Source: Ecdyonurus torrentis (taxonomy: Eukaryota; Arthropoda; Insecta; Ephemeroptera; Heptageniidae). From it: a stretch of 64,000 bases of DNA. The notes below the pieces were generated by a model that searched no databases, was not told the origin of the DNA, and saw nothing but the letters and a program-made list of their open reading frames with translations. Positions 21,495 through 36,400 of this stretch are shown in pieces. The stretch covers positions 25,638,050-25,702,049 of the forward strand of contig OX439135.1 of assembly GCA_949318235.1 (NCBI GenBank). The letters run 5' to 3'. The position numbers and the translations under genes were made by a program. How positions within the stretch are numbered: the first letter of the stretch is position 1; each line of letters opens with the position of its first letter.

Positions 21495-24400
21495 GTAAAT
21501 AAACTTGTCACATCAATCCTAGCTCTCTGCTCACCTGTGTAATACAGATTTAATACTGGCTCACTTTACCACTGAAAATAAGTGTTTTTTGTGCTTTTCT
21601 AATGTACCATTAATTCAATAGTAATCAGTGGTTTATTTGACTTCCAGTCCTCAGGATAAGTGAGCCCTGCCAGGGTAATGACATAGAGTACACGACACAG
21701 TAATTAGACATTACGTTATCTCCTATACTGAGCGGTTCTGCGCGCCATTTGCGACTGCGGAAGCAGTTCTAACTAGATGCGTAACGTTACTTCAAATGAC
21801 AGTGTCTAGTTAACACCGCTTCCGCAAGTCGCAATTGGTGCGCGAAACTGATCTGACATTCTCAGTATTGGAGATAACGTAGTGTCTAATTACTGTGAGT
21901 ACACTATTATGAGAGCTCTACCTGCTAAGCTTACCTGAGAAATTGTACATATTTTGTTTATAACACAGAGTATATACTGTACAGTTCTATACATCAGGGC
22001 TCGCTTATCCCGTGTGCCAGATAAGTAAAATAAGCAACTAATTTCTATTGAAGTATTTTAGAGAAGAGCACAAATGACTTATTTTTAGGGTTAAGTATCA
22101 CTTTAAGTCATTTCGTAGAAACGGAAGCCGCTTAGAGTCGGCCTCAAGACAGTGGTTCCTTGATCAGTCAATTCTTCAATATGTGAGCATGTTTTCAGGA
22201 CGTGATAGAACGAGCACAGAGCACGACAGCAAGCCTGGATGGCATGATAGCAGATCTGGACCAAACGCAAAGTGAACTGTCCAATGTTTGCAATGAGTTC
22301 AACTTGCTGGCTCACTCACAGTTTGTGGAGAACAGAGTGGCCGAGGAAGACGTCCAAACTGAGCCTACTGCGAGCTCAGTAGGTGCAGACAAGGGGCAAA
22401 GTGTGAGTACAGTAGATATGTAGTATATTTAGTTATGTGTGTTGTTAGAAATGCAAAAATATCAGTCAAGTAACAAGGAAAGGATATACGTATGTGTGTG
22501 TTTTTCTTATTGCATAGACATTTTTTTTTTTAACACAGTAAACTCTTAATTTTGTGAAGTTCAATTCTGTGAATTTGTCAACTTTATGAAATGCTCAGTT
22601 GGGTGCTAAGCAGACTTCAATATAAACATAGCAATCTAAAATCTCAATTTTGTGAAATGTGAATTTTCTGGGTTCCTTGTCATTTCACAAACTTGAGTGC
22701 TTACTGTTCACTATTATTATTAGTAGTTAAAAACATTATTTTATGTACCTACTGTACTTTGAAATGTGCTAATATCTCCCACATTTTGCTTCTCCAGGCT
22801 GTAATAAGTAGTTACAAAAGTTATTTTACTGAAGTGTGCTAATATCTCCCACATTTTGCTTCTCCAGGCTGTAATAAGTAGTTAAAAATGTTGTTTTACT
22901 GAAGTGTGGCAATATCTCCCACAGGCTGAAGAGAGGGTCCAGGAAGTTCTAAAGAACAGTTTTTCTTTCTTGGACGAGATGTTTGAAACTGTTGAAGTTC
23001 CAGTGGGCAGCGACAGTGAAGAAGAGGAAGATAGCAGTCCTGCCAACTCAAGGTGAACTGTTGACGTACATATACCATTAAAATTTAAAATTATAATAAC
23101 TTATGTTGGTTTCCTTTTTTTCTACAGTAATTATTTTCCAAGAAACAGTATCTAGAACTTTTTTTTCTCTTTTTCTTTTAAATTGGTTTTGAGAACCTGT
23201 TCTTAAGAACCACCTTTTTTTTTTTTGGAAGCAATTCAAAGAAGCAGTTCTCGGTATTTAAGTACGTACTGCCCATGGATATATGGTACTGCCCTTTGAG
23301 AACTGATTCTCATGAATGTGTTCTTAAGAAGCTTGTGTCTTGAAACTGTGCATGGTTCTTAAAAACTGCAATTATTAGAGGCAATTCTGGTCCCTAGATG
23401 TAATAAATAATAATAATAAACAATAATACAAATACAAATAGGCATATTGTTTACATTTACAAATTTGTTGTCATATAACACACACTGTATTGACAGCTCT
23501 AACTCGTTACGTTGCTTACAGAAGAACACAAGTAATTCTAAAACCAGTGAACCCTTACTCCGAGCGTCGACTTCCACACGTGATTGGCACGAAGGAGTTT
23601 GAGGCAGACGACAACGTTGGCCTGGTGTTGACACCAAGCGATGACGAGGAGACTGAGGAGACACCGTCACCTGAGTTACATCTAGCTAGAGCTCAGGTAA
23701 ATCAGCCTTCAATCATTGCCTAGAGCAGCCTAGAGCAGCCTAGAGTGCCTAGAGTGCCTATAAAGACAAAACAAATGTTTCTCTACCACAGCATCCCTGT
23801 CAGTTTAAGCTCATGCAACAATTTTCTCCCCAATCTATGTAAGTGTTCTATCAAATCTAGCAGCCACGCCCTCTTCAGTGGCAGTACAGTATACAATACA
23901 ATAGATACAGTATACAATACAGCGGACATCACATAATTACATCAAATATAGAACCCAAAAAAAAATAGAAAAAATTGAGATAAAAATACAAAAAATGGAC
24001 CAAAAAACGCCTCTGAATTGATGTGATTTTTAAAGTTATTTTGAGCATTCTAGAATGGGTAGGCGGTCTGCAAAAGTAAAAAAATTTTTTTTTGACAAAA
24101 GATACATTTTTTTGTCATTCTGAGAGTCCCACAAAAATGTGGTTAACATTTACTACACTGAAATAATTTTTAAAAAAGTCGGCGACTGAAGCGGATAATA
24201 ATAACAATAATAATAAATAATAATAATAATAAATAATTAATCAATTAAAGAAAAAAAACATCGAGGTTAGGATCAATAATAATTATAATAAAGAATAGGA
24301 ATATAATTCCCAGCGCTGGCCTTACTTACTTAGCTGCACAGTAGAAGTTGTATGGAGAGGTGGAGGTGTCACGTGGCACACAATTTAGTTAACTCCATAG

Positions 24401-27400
24401 AACTTCTACTGCGGTAAGTAAGGCCCTTGCTGCTAATTATTAAATAATAACAGAGGATAATAATAAAAAGGATAATATGTGTAACCAGAATATTTTGTGT
24501 ATATTTCAGATATCTGAGAGCAGTTCCGAGGCAGAACTTGAAGCAGGTGCTAACTTTTCACTGCCCAGTGATGGAGAAGAAGACGAGATTTTCTCTCCAA
24601 AACCTCCACCTCTACCTCAGGTACGTAGCTACACTTGCATAGTATACCGAGTACAGTACCTACACAAAATTGTGCACCATTTTATCATTTGAATTGTCCT
24701 TACCAATATATCGATGCTTACCCGTCGAAGTGAACGAACTACACTTTACAAATTTGGGGAAAAATGAACGTTCTACAATTTACAAATTCCAGTTTCTCCC
24801 ATCTAGTTCTCATGTTAAAACGCGTAGAAGCGCCAAACGCAGATCGTTCATTTTAAGTGAAATTTGTAAAGTGTTGTTCGTTCACTTCGACGGGTAAACA
24901 TCGATATTGTACTTGTGACAACAATTTTATTAAAATTACTGAAAAGATTTTAATTTTGGTTAAACTAATAAAACTATTATGATTTTATAGCAGTTGCTTT
25001 AAGTATTTTTGATTGATATTTGAAGTAGCTAAGAGTTCTGCCAGTGTAGGGGCAAGAAAAACAAAACAACAACAACTTAGTATTGTACTTGGTTTTAAGA
25101 TTTAGAGAAGGATAGAGCATCGTGGTTAGGAATGATAATTAAAGAGGAAACAAACCAATGTTGGTTTCCTTTGATTTTTAATTTATCAAATATTTTTGTT
25201 GTTATCATATTTGACAGCTCTTCCAGAAATGTAATTAAAATTTGATTGTAGGATGATAGAAATGAATAATTATATTTTGAATTTTTGAATTTTTGGAATT
25301 AAAAAAAAAAAAAAAAAAAAAAAAAACTTGAAAAATTACTTAAAAGTAAAGTACGTACTTTTACTGGTAAGAAAAATCTAAAAATTACTTTTCAGGCTAT
25401 AAATTTTATGCACTTTTTATCTTAAATTATAATATCACCCCCCCCCCCCCCCCTCCACCCAAAAAAAAATTAATGTTGTTGCGGCTAGACCACACTTACT
25501 TCTACTTTCAGCGTGTTTGCTTACTTTGGCACATCTACATATATCCTGACAATTGGTAAAGTCACTTCTACACCTGCTTTCCTGTGTACAATATGTGGCC
25601 ACCTCTTGCCCCTAACTCCAAGTACAACCACGTTTTAAAACCATTTTGGTTTGAATTGATAATCAAAGAAAAGGATAGGAGAAACCAACAAGCGCCTTAC
25701 CACGATGAGGTCCGCAGCTCGGGGAAAATCTTGCAAGCACAGGTTACACACATATTTACAATTTTACTAAGACGTTTCTTCTTCAGTTGCTTAGAGTGTC
25801 TAAGCACCTCTAAGCAACTGAAGAAGAGGTAAGGCTGTTGCCCTCAAAATGTCTTAGTAAAATTGTAAATAAGTGTGTCAGCTGTGCCATCAAGATTTTC
25901 ACCTAGCTGAGGACCTCATCGTGGTAAGGCGCTTGTTGGTTTCTCCTATCCCTTTCTTTGATTATCGATGTTAAAAGATGATGTTTTCATGTTGCAGTCT
26001 CAAAGCCTAAGTTTTGCTGATGAACTTGCCAGTAAGCTGGGTGTCGCTGCAGTCGTGCCTCGACCACAAGCTAAGCCAAGTTTGCCTGCTAAACAACCAA
26101 GTCAAAGCTTCCCTCCTGTGGACCAGAGAGGTAAGTCATCTTACGTTAGTAAGTATTACCCTGGCTGGAGCAGAGAGGACACTTGAAGAAAATCTTACTT
26201 AGTTACGCGTCAGTTGCAAAGTCAGGCGCCAAGTTACAATGTTGGACTGTCAATCTGGCAGCATCCCCTCAGCTATCCTGCAGCCTCAAAAGTCGCCTAT
26301 TCCATGGTCTAGTAGTCAACCTTGCCGACCATCCTGACTGAGTGTTTCCACAGTTTCCTCAGTCTGTTATGGCAAATTCCGGGATGTTTACTAGGCTGTG
26401 GCCAACCTGTTTCAAATGTACCCGCGTGTACTTATACGCACAGGGTTTTGGAAGATTCAGGGTGTATAAATGCAGTTGGGAAACAGTAAGCCTTAGTCAA
26501 AAAATAATAATAATAATAAAAAATAAAAAAGTTGTTCTGCAATGTAGCTGAATAGGCATTGTTGTGTGTGAAGAGCCCCCAGGACTGTTTGGCAACAATG
26601 AAGAGGAGGCAGATGACGATGACTGGATATTTGGACCCAGCAAGGGGACTTTCTCAGGAGGCAAGGGTCTATTTGATGATACTCCAGAGGAACATGTCAA
26701 GTCTGCTGCTACAAAATGTGAGTGGAGTCAACTTTTTAAACATGCAAATTTAATGTATCAAACAAACACTCAATTTTTTTGTCTTGCCTATTATTTAATT
26801 ATATTTAGAACTTGTAATAGACAGGAGATGGAGAAATGTGGAGTAAAAGAAACTGTGACTGAGAAGTATGAGAACAGTGTGTTACAGTGGTTTGGTCATT
26901 TTGAGAGAATGGGGGATGAAAGAATAGCAAAGCAGGTTCATATTTCATAGTAGAGTGGATGGAAGGAGAGATAGAGGCAGCTTGCCTAAAACATCATGGT
27001 CTGAGGTGGTTGTAACATGTTTGAAAAATAAGAATGTACTCTGCAGTATGAAATGTAAAAGGAAATGTATGAAACAAGGTATGAGACTGGAGGAAGCAAG
27101 TGAAGTATGTCAGGATAGCAAGTTGTGGAGGTCTATCACTGGGTCAGGATAAAACATCTGTGTTGTTGGCTTACCCCGAAAGGGATTTATAGCGTCATGA
27201 TATGTATGTATGTATGTAATAGACAGTTTAACTTTGTGACTTTGTAGCTGCCGCTGCCGCAGTGCTGGAAGAAGAAGACGAAGACAATATCTTCAGTGCT
27301 GCAGTGAAGCCTGCTCCAGTTAGGCAAAGTTCAAGTAAACCTGCTGCCAGCAAAGTCAAAGAAGTAGAAGACGAAGACAGTATCTTCAGTGCCGCAGTGA

Positions 27401-29315
27401 AGCCTGCTCCAGTTAGGCAAAGTTCAAGTAAACCTGCTGCCAGTAAAGTCAAAGAAGTAGAAGACGAAGACAATATCTTCAGTGCTGCAGTGAAGCCTGC
27501 TCCAGTTAGGCAAAGTTCAAGTAAACCTGCTGCCAGTAAAGTCAAAGAAGTAGAAGACGAAGACAATATCTTCAGTGCTGCAGTGAAGCCTGCTCCAGCC
27601 AGGCAAAGTTCAAGCAGCAAAGTCAAAGATCTCTTTGATGACGAGGAAACTGAGGACGATCTCTTTGCTAAGCCACAGACTTCTGGTGAGTTTTTGCATT
27701 CATGCTAAAGTCAACGTCATAAGTGAGTACTAAATAACATTGGCCAGTGTAGGAAAATGTCACATTTTGCCAGTTTAAAAATACTTGACAATATTTGTGA
27801 GAGCATTGATGTTGTTAACAGGTTGAATTAGTACCTTAAGTATGTGAGAAAAATAATAATGACCAAAAAATAGCTAATTTACCAAAGAAAATAGCCAAAA
27901 ACTAGGTTTGTCCTATGCTGAGCAATGTTATTCATTGCTCAAGAAGAGCATCAAAAAGCACTCAGAATGACGTCATGCGCACACACACTATAACGTGGAC
28001 TGCATAAAGAAATGACTTATTTGTCAAGTTTAAATATACTTGACAATATTTTTAAACTACGTACATTTGTCCTGTGCTGTGCTTTGAATCTCATTCTCTC
28101 TTACTTTCATGCACACACTAGTAATGATGTTCTTTCCCTTGCTACAAAAAAATGCGCAATGCCATTTAAAAATCATAAGGTGATCTTCATTTTTTTGTGG
28201 TTTGGTGCACATAAAACAGCTAGGGTTACGAACATTACTAGTGTGGTTCGTAAACTGTTTTCTTGCAACAAAAGTGCGCATCACATTTGAATATATAACC
28301 ATAGTTGTTAATCATTTTAGTACAGTCAACTGGGGTGACTTTGCACGCCCAATTATCTCTGTCTTGGGGCCACATTTTAGAAACTTGAAGAATCTTACTT
28401 GTGTTCAAACTTGATTTTAATCTTAATGACATGTTTCAAAATTTTGAAATGAGTGCCCAAAGTAGAGATAAATGGGGGTTCAAAGTCACCCCGGTTGACT
28501 GTAGCAGAAAACATGCAGGCTTTACGTGGAGCATTTCCATCAAATTGAAGGAGAACTGTAACTTAAAGTTGACGTTGTATATTTTGTTTCCAGGCAAACG
28601 TAAGTCGTCCACGTTGCTCTTCTCTGACGAAGAAGATTTGTTTGCTGCTCCAAGCAGACTTCACCCAGGACATCCTCCTAACCTTGAACCCAAGATACCT
28701 CAGCGAGGTCAAAGTTCACCCAAGGTCACGCCAAGAACACAACTAGGGTCAACTGACCTATTCTCTGAGCCAGATCTGCAACCTAAAGGCCAGGGGTCAC
28801 CAAAGGCTATGCCCAGGTCACAAGGTTCACCTAAGGTTGCACCAAGGTCACCTCAGGTCACGCCAAGGTCACAGGGGTCACGTGAAGAATCACCTAAACC
28901 GGAAGATACTCCTACAACTAAGAAGGTAATTAAATTGATCACTGGATTTTTATTTTAATTTTTTTCTAAAATTTAACAATTTATCCCAGTGCCAAATAAG
29001 ATAGGGTGTTGTGACGTCACGTGAATAATTTTGCCCATAAGGTTAACATTGCAATGGAACAAGTGACGTTACAGCTGCTAGTGAGCCCCCCCCCCCCCTG
29101 ATCACAGCCCAATATAAGGCAGTAGGTGATCGACTGATACTGTATCTGACAAACTGCGGGGTCGTCAAATATAAAATTAACCTGCAGTAAATGTGAAATG
29201 TTACTTAAAAATTTAGTTATTTCAAACACCAGCAAATATTGAAGTTATTAAGTTGTTCATGTCAAAATTGAAATTTAAATCAAACTAGAAACGTTATTAA
29301 AAATATAAATACAAT

Positions 29316-29346
<31 letters not shown>

Positions 29347-32300
29347 GGAAAAAAAAATTTTTTAATTTGAAAATAATAGGTATTTATTTTGATAGCTTTA
29401 AATAACATAGAAAAAAAATGTTATTGTGAAAATGTGCTATTTTGACTATTTGTGCTGCAAGGTGCCCCCCCCCCCCCCCCCCACTGAATTAAATCCCTTG
29501 TCAACTTACTTTTTTATCATTTAGAATATTAGATTGTTAATTACCATACCTTATTATCCATGAATTAGACACCAACACATTGATTTTGTATTTATTTTCT
29601 TTTTGACGGTTATATCGCGTATCTGACGTCACAATGTACCGATGGGGTCATGATAGGGGTAAGGAACTTGAGGGAGGGGCTTAAATTTATCACGTGACCA
29701 GAGCGGTGACTGTGATTGGCGGCGGTACATTGTGACGTCAGATACGTGAAATAACAGCCAAAATGAAAATAAATACAAAATCCACGTGTTGGTGTCTAAT
29801 TCATGGATAATAAGGTATGGTAATTATCAGTCTAGTATTCTAAATGATAAAAAAGTAAGTTGACAAGAAATTAGGCCTGTATTGCCCTCACTTGGACTTG
29901 TAACAATGATGCGTAAAGTCACGTACAGTAACTAGATACCACAGTCAATGTTATGTATTTGGATTGTTACGTGAAAGTTACGTGTCATTGTGCACAGTTC
30001 ATAAGACCCTTGCTGATTTTTGTTATTGATTGATTGATTGATTGTCGCAGCTTCCTGCCGGTGCAGTGTCGATGTTCGGAGGCAAAAGTATTTTCCCAGC
30101 GTCTGCCTTACGTCGTCAAGCCTCGTCATCATCAGAGGAATCAGTGGAGCCTCCCAGTGTTGCCAAACCTCAGCCCAGTGTTGCCAGACCTCAAGATAAC
30201 TCAGGTGACAATGTTGCCAAACCTACAACCAAGCAAGAAACTCCAAAACCTGTAGCAAGAAAGGTGGAACCTAAACCTGTCAGGTAGGTTGTCGTCCTCT
30301 CTATAGAGTTACATTGATATTAATTTAAGCAAACTAAATAACATGGGCCACAAGCTATGTTTGTCCTATGTTGAGCAATGTTATTTATTGCTGCAGTATG
30401 GACTCCAAGTACATACAATATGACATCATGAGCATACACACTATATATTTAAATTATTGTTGTTTTTTGTCATTATAGATGCTCACTCCTTTAAAATGTT
30501 TGATTATCAATGTTTGATAATCAATTTTAAAATGTTTGATTTAATTATCAATATAGTATTCTTAATGATAAAAAAGTAAGTTGACAAGGGATTTAATCCT
30601 ACCCTAACTGTGATGGATTTTTCCTTAAATTAAAATGTTAATTTGATTAACAAACTCAATATTGTGTGTTTTGTTTGCAGCAGTAAGAAGAAGTCGGTGT
30701 TTGATGACAATGATTCTGAGGAAGATCTGTTCTCCAAAGTTAAAGTACCAGCCAAGTCTAAGCCCACAGAACCTACAAAACCACCACAGAAAATTTCCTT
30801 ATTTGGAGACTCTGACGAAGAAGACTTTATAGTTAAAAGAACCCCCAACTCAAGTCAATCTAAACCAAACTTATTCAATGAAAGTAATTCAGTAAGACCA
30901 TTATTTGATGACATTGAAAACAAAACACCAATCAAAACTAACGAAGCCCCAAAAAGAAAAAGTTCCAAAGCTAAAAATGCACTTTTCAACGATTCAGAAT
31001 CAGACGACGATGTTCTATTTTCTTCTGCAAGTTCGGGAAGTTCAAAATCTTCTAAGTTATTTGAAAATACGCCAAAAGCTACGGCAACAGCAAATACTAC
31101 GAGGCATGGACTTTTTGATGACGACTGGCTGTTTAATGCAACACCAAAAACTGATTCATCGAGTTTATTTGGAGAGTCTGAAGATCTATTTTCTACTTCG
31201 AAACCTGAGAAAAAATCAACAGAATCAGATGATCTGTTTGCTAATTCTAAACCTGAAAAGAAACCTGACTTATTTTCTACAAAAACTGGAAAGAAAATAG
31301 GTGGATCTGATGATCTATTTATAGGAGCTGAACCTGAGAAAAAATCAACAGATTCGGATGATCTGTTTGGTAATTCTAAACCTGAAAAGAAACCAAACCT
31401 ATTTTCTACAAAAACTGAGAAGAAAATAGGTGGATCTGATGACCTATTTATAGGAGCCGAACCTGAGAAAAAATCAACAGAATCAGACGATCTGTTTGCC
31501 AGTGCTAAACCAGAAAAGAAGCCAATGAAAACAGATATATTTTCTACAAAACCTGATAAAAAGATTGACCCTGATGACCTATTTTCTGACGCAAAGCCAG
31601 AGGAGATATCACCAGAATCAGATGACCTATTTTCTGGTACCAAAATTGATAAAAAAGCAAGTAAGTCCAAAGGTACCAGTACTAAATCAGGACCATTAGA
31701 ATCAGATCTATTTCCTGCTGCAGATGACCTATTCTCTACAGAGAAAAAGGTGACAGAAACTGATAACCTATTTACTAAATCTGAACCAATAAAAGTAAAA
31801 TCTACGGAACCTAAAGTTGTAAAAACTCAAAGTAGTAATGAGTCAGATGACTTGTTTTCTGTGAAAGTTCCAAGTAATCAAAGTATTTCTTCAAGTAACG
31901 AGAATCAAGCACAGAGTAAAACTTCATCTCAAAATGTAGAAGATAAGAAAGGTGCGTACTTATTTGATTCTGACGAAGATGATATATTTACACCAAAAGT
32001 AAAGACGAAAGAAATTAAACCAGAAACACAAAGTAAAGATGGAAGTAATGAAAATACTATTACAAATAAAACTGATACTTTGTCACAGCAGAATGAGAAG
32101 AAAGATCTGTTTTCTGGCAGTGATGATCTGTTCTCAGAAACACAAAGTAAAGATGATCTATTCTCAGGTGGCACTAATGAAAATACTATTATAAATAAAA
32201 CTAATACTTCGTCACAGCAAAATGAGAAGAAAGATCTGTTTTCTGGCAGTGATGATCTGTTCTCAGAAAGTAAAACTCTAAAAACTGACTTGTTCTCCCA

Positions 32301-32641
32301 TGAAGCTCAAGATGACTTGTTTGCTGATGCCGTGTCTACACCAGTGATAGAAGACAATTTATTTACTTCTAGTAAACCTAAAGTAGAAGTTGACAAACAA
32401 GAAATAAAGAGCGTGGAAGAAGATGCTCCCTCACAAGATCGTGCAATCCCTACTCAAGTTGTAGAGCCAGTCAAAGTGAGAAAAGAGCCACCAAGGTCGC
32501 TAGACGTACCGAAAGCTGCTTCGTTGTTCTCCGCAGTGGAGGAGAATTGTGAGGATTTGTTCTCGGCTTCAGAGAAACCCAGTGTTGCTCCCAGGCAGAC
32601 GTCAAGCCAGGCTCTCAAGCCACCTAGTGGTGAGTAATAAG

Positions 32642-32735
<94 letters not shown>

Positions 32736-32773
32736 TATATAATATATATATAAATATAAATATATATAATATA

Positions 32774-32824
<51 letters not shown>

Positions 32825-32827
32825 TAT

Positions 32828-32873
<46 letters not shown>

Positions 32874-33424
32874 TTTTATTTGTAGCATTTCTAGTACATA
32901 ATAATATTAATTAACGGCTTTTTATTGGGCGAAATCAGCCGTACGACCTCTCAATTTAAGGCAGTAGGGTACCGACGTCGGTCATTAAATGCAAACTTTT
33001 CTCGTCAAAAAAATCTGAAATTTTGCACAATGATACTTATGCTTGAGACAATTTCAAATATATAAAAATTTTGGGGGGTCGCCGTGCAAATTAATTTTAT
33101 ATGAATTTTTTTTTTTTTAAATTTTAAGCCCATAAGGCCCAATGTTAATTTCAATAATTTTTCGTTTTTTTTTTTTTTTTTCGGGACAGTCAAACACTCT
33201 GAAATGTTTATCACCGCTAGGTGTGACTCTTAGCTACACAATGACACCAAATTTAGACCCAAAACACGTTCTAGTTTTTGAGATATAAGGTCGGTACCTT
33301 ACTTCCTTAAAGCATGGACTTACAATGCTAAACAATAGGTAGCCCAGCCAATATGTATTACAGTATTAAAATTACATGGTCATGTTAGCCCTAAGCATTA
33401 ACATTAATTTATTATTCTGTTCAG

Positions 33425-33456
<32 letters not shown>

Positions 33457-36400
33457 CCATTTTTATTTATTAGTTTTGTTTAAAATTGAAATTTCAACTG
33501 TCATAGATAAATATTTTTTAGAACTTCCTTAGTTTTTTATTAAAATAATAATAATAATAAATAAGGCTAAAACTCTAATTCAGTATAATAATGTGTATTA
33601 TTTTAAATTATTTTAATTTACTTTCATGTAGCTTTGTGGCAATGAGTAAGAGTCTGCTGTCAGTTAGTTTATGTACAAAATAACCATGATATTGACATTT
33701 ATTCTACAGTCATTAAATAGGGTGTGTGCGCATGACGTCATTCTAAATGCTTTCCGATGCTTTTCTTGAGCAATGAATAACATTGCTCAGCATAGGACAA
33801 ACCTAGTTTTTGGCTAATTTCTTTGAAAAATAAGCATTTGTTTGGTTATTATTATTTTTCTCACATACTTGAGATACTAATTCAACCTGTTAACAACATC
33901 AATGCTCTCAAAAAAATTGCGAAGTATTTTTAATCTGGCAAAATGAACCTTTTTCCTATACCGGCCAAAGTTATTTAGTACTAACTTATGACGTCGACTT
34001 TAACATGAATGAAACCACCCTATAAATTCATTTTATGTTCTTCAATATTTTATTTTGCAATAACGTACATAAATTTTTGTATAAAATGATAGTTAGAATG
34101 CGAGCAAAAACGTAATTTTGATTAGTTAATGTTTCATAATATTTGTATTGCGTAATTGTACTGTACAATACACTTGAGGTATTTCTTTATGGATGGGGGG
34201 GGGGGGGGGGAGGATATTTGTTAATTTTTATCAGTTATATTTAAAATACATTAATTTTGCGTCTACTATAATTAAAATTTGCATAGGGTATTGTTTTAAT
34301 TATTTATTTATTAAACACCAAGGTGTACTTATACATATTTATATAGGTCTACATTTTTGCATATTGACTTAATGATAGAGTCCGAGATGGACAATGAAGT
34401 AAGTGGTACCTAGTACATAGGCCACTACATAATACACATACACATTTATCATTACACTCGTGAAATTCTTTAATTTGACAGATTACATGGTGGAAACCAT
34501 GCACCGCATAACGGGTAAAAACATGCCTGTCTGTACAGTTTGGGCCTTTCCACCCATTAATATTATTAATATTAAATGCAGGGGTATTATAGAAGGCCAG
34601 GCTGATATCTTCCCAGTAAACACGACCACGAGGAAACCACGAGGAAACCTCGTGGATTGTCGTGGACCTCAACTGGTGGACCATATGTCATCAATTACGA
34701 CGAGTTTTCCACCAGTTCGTAGAATGGTCCACCAGCTTCCACTAGTTTTTTTTTAATTATTTTTTTTAGAACGATGAAAGAACTAAAGTTATTTAATTAA
34801 TATATACTTCTGAAATTTATTTAGAACATCTTTTCTGGATAAAAAAATCGAGTTACATCCAAAAATGCAATAAAATTTCTAACGGGTTGGTAACTTTTTG
34901 AAAAAAAAGCACTTTTGGGCAAAAAATTTAAAAAAACGAAAAAAAATTTTTCATTGATTCTAGTAAAAGATTAAAAATTAAACACTTTTTATTATTATGC
35001 ATTTTTTATTTTTTTGCATAGAATGCACAGAAAATCGTGTACCACGAGATTTTTTCTTTTTTTTAAATCTCGTAGAAATTTCTACTAGCTTTTCACGAGT
35101 TTCAACAAGATGGCCAATTCTGTAGATTTCTGATCAAGCAGTGATAAAAATAATAAATATTTGATATTGGATTATTTTTACGTCAATTAAAACAAAAATA
35201 AACTGGTCGAAATAGGTGGATATTAGGTAGACACTCGGAGAACGTGGAGCTTTCCACCAGTTTTCTCCGAGAGTCCCCAAAGGTCCGCGAGTCGTGTTTA
35301 CTGAGTTTTACTTAGTCTATCCTTAACAAATTTAATGTAATTATCTGTTTTTAACAATTTAAATTTCACTTGTAGTTCCGTTACAAATAACTTCTCCCCT
35401 GCTAGCTCGTAAACCAGCCTTGACGACGTAAATTTTGACAAGCAAAGTATCCGTTTTAAGTACCGAGACTTAACAGATTCTAGATTTTTGAAGTCTGTTA
35501 TAGACATAAATGACCAGAAAATTTCAATGCCGTACGAAGCAACTGGAGAGATTTTCAGGTGAAACAGTTTAATAGCTGTTTCCAAAGATAACGAATTTAG
35601 ATTTGAGATAGCGAATGAAGATGACAATGCATTTCGACAGCGTTCTTTGACATGTTTAGAGAAAGATTTCCCCGTCTGTTGCATAATAACCCCCAGATAA
35701 TTAAAAGAATTTACAAACTCTATCTTTTCTCCATTACAAGTTATTACATCTGACTTTGCTAAAGGGCCACCTCTCCTGAATTTTACAATTTTTGTTTTCG
35801 TAGCATTAATTTTTAATCCGTTCAGATTAGCCCATTCAATAAGTTTGTCTAGAATTTTTTGAAGTTTTACAATATTATTACAAATAATAGCGATATCATC
35901 TGCATAGATGCTGATAAAGATATCAGGATCATTACAGATAAGGTCAACTAAAATGTCCAAGATGTCATGTGTGAGGAGGTTATATAAGAGGGGGCTACTC
36001 GGACCACCTTGTAGAACTCCGTTACTCTGCAAGATTGGGTCAGATAAAACTAAGCCATCGTTGATTATCACAAAATTGACTTCAAGCAACAAGGCAATAG
36101 AAATTAATAATTCTTTAGGTAGTTTTCTAGAATTGATGAGCTTATGCATTAACAATTTTCTATCCACCATGTCAAATGCTTTCAAGAAATCAATAAAAAT
36201 TACATAAGCATGGCCTGCTGGAACTGAGACTGCTTTTAGAATATGATCATGCAAGTATCTAACAGCTTGAATTGTGGATTTCCCAGGCATAAACCCAAAC
36301 TGTACATCAGGGATTAAATTACGAGTTAAATTAAAAACTTTGGTACATGTAAGCTTATCAAACATTTTTAACATAATCAGACAGTTAGCAATACCCCTGT

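Noticed and set aside
26564..26950. 128-codon frame extending WASHC2 exon 7
   Set aside because: The first part is exon 7; after the GTGAGT donor at 26718 the frame runs by chance into a LINE fragment.
27228..27626. 132-codon minus-strand frame with hydrophobic repeats
   Set aside because: Antisense of the 93-bp repeats of exon 8; repeats alone explain its openness.
30855..31670. 271-codon open frame on the minus strand
   Set aside because: It is the antisense of WASHC2 exon 11. The GAT-GAT-CTA/TTT-rich repeats leave few antisense stops, and the protein is a low-complexity NRSSDS repeat.
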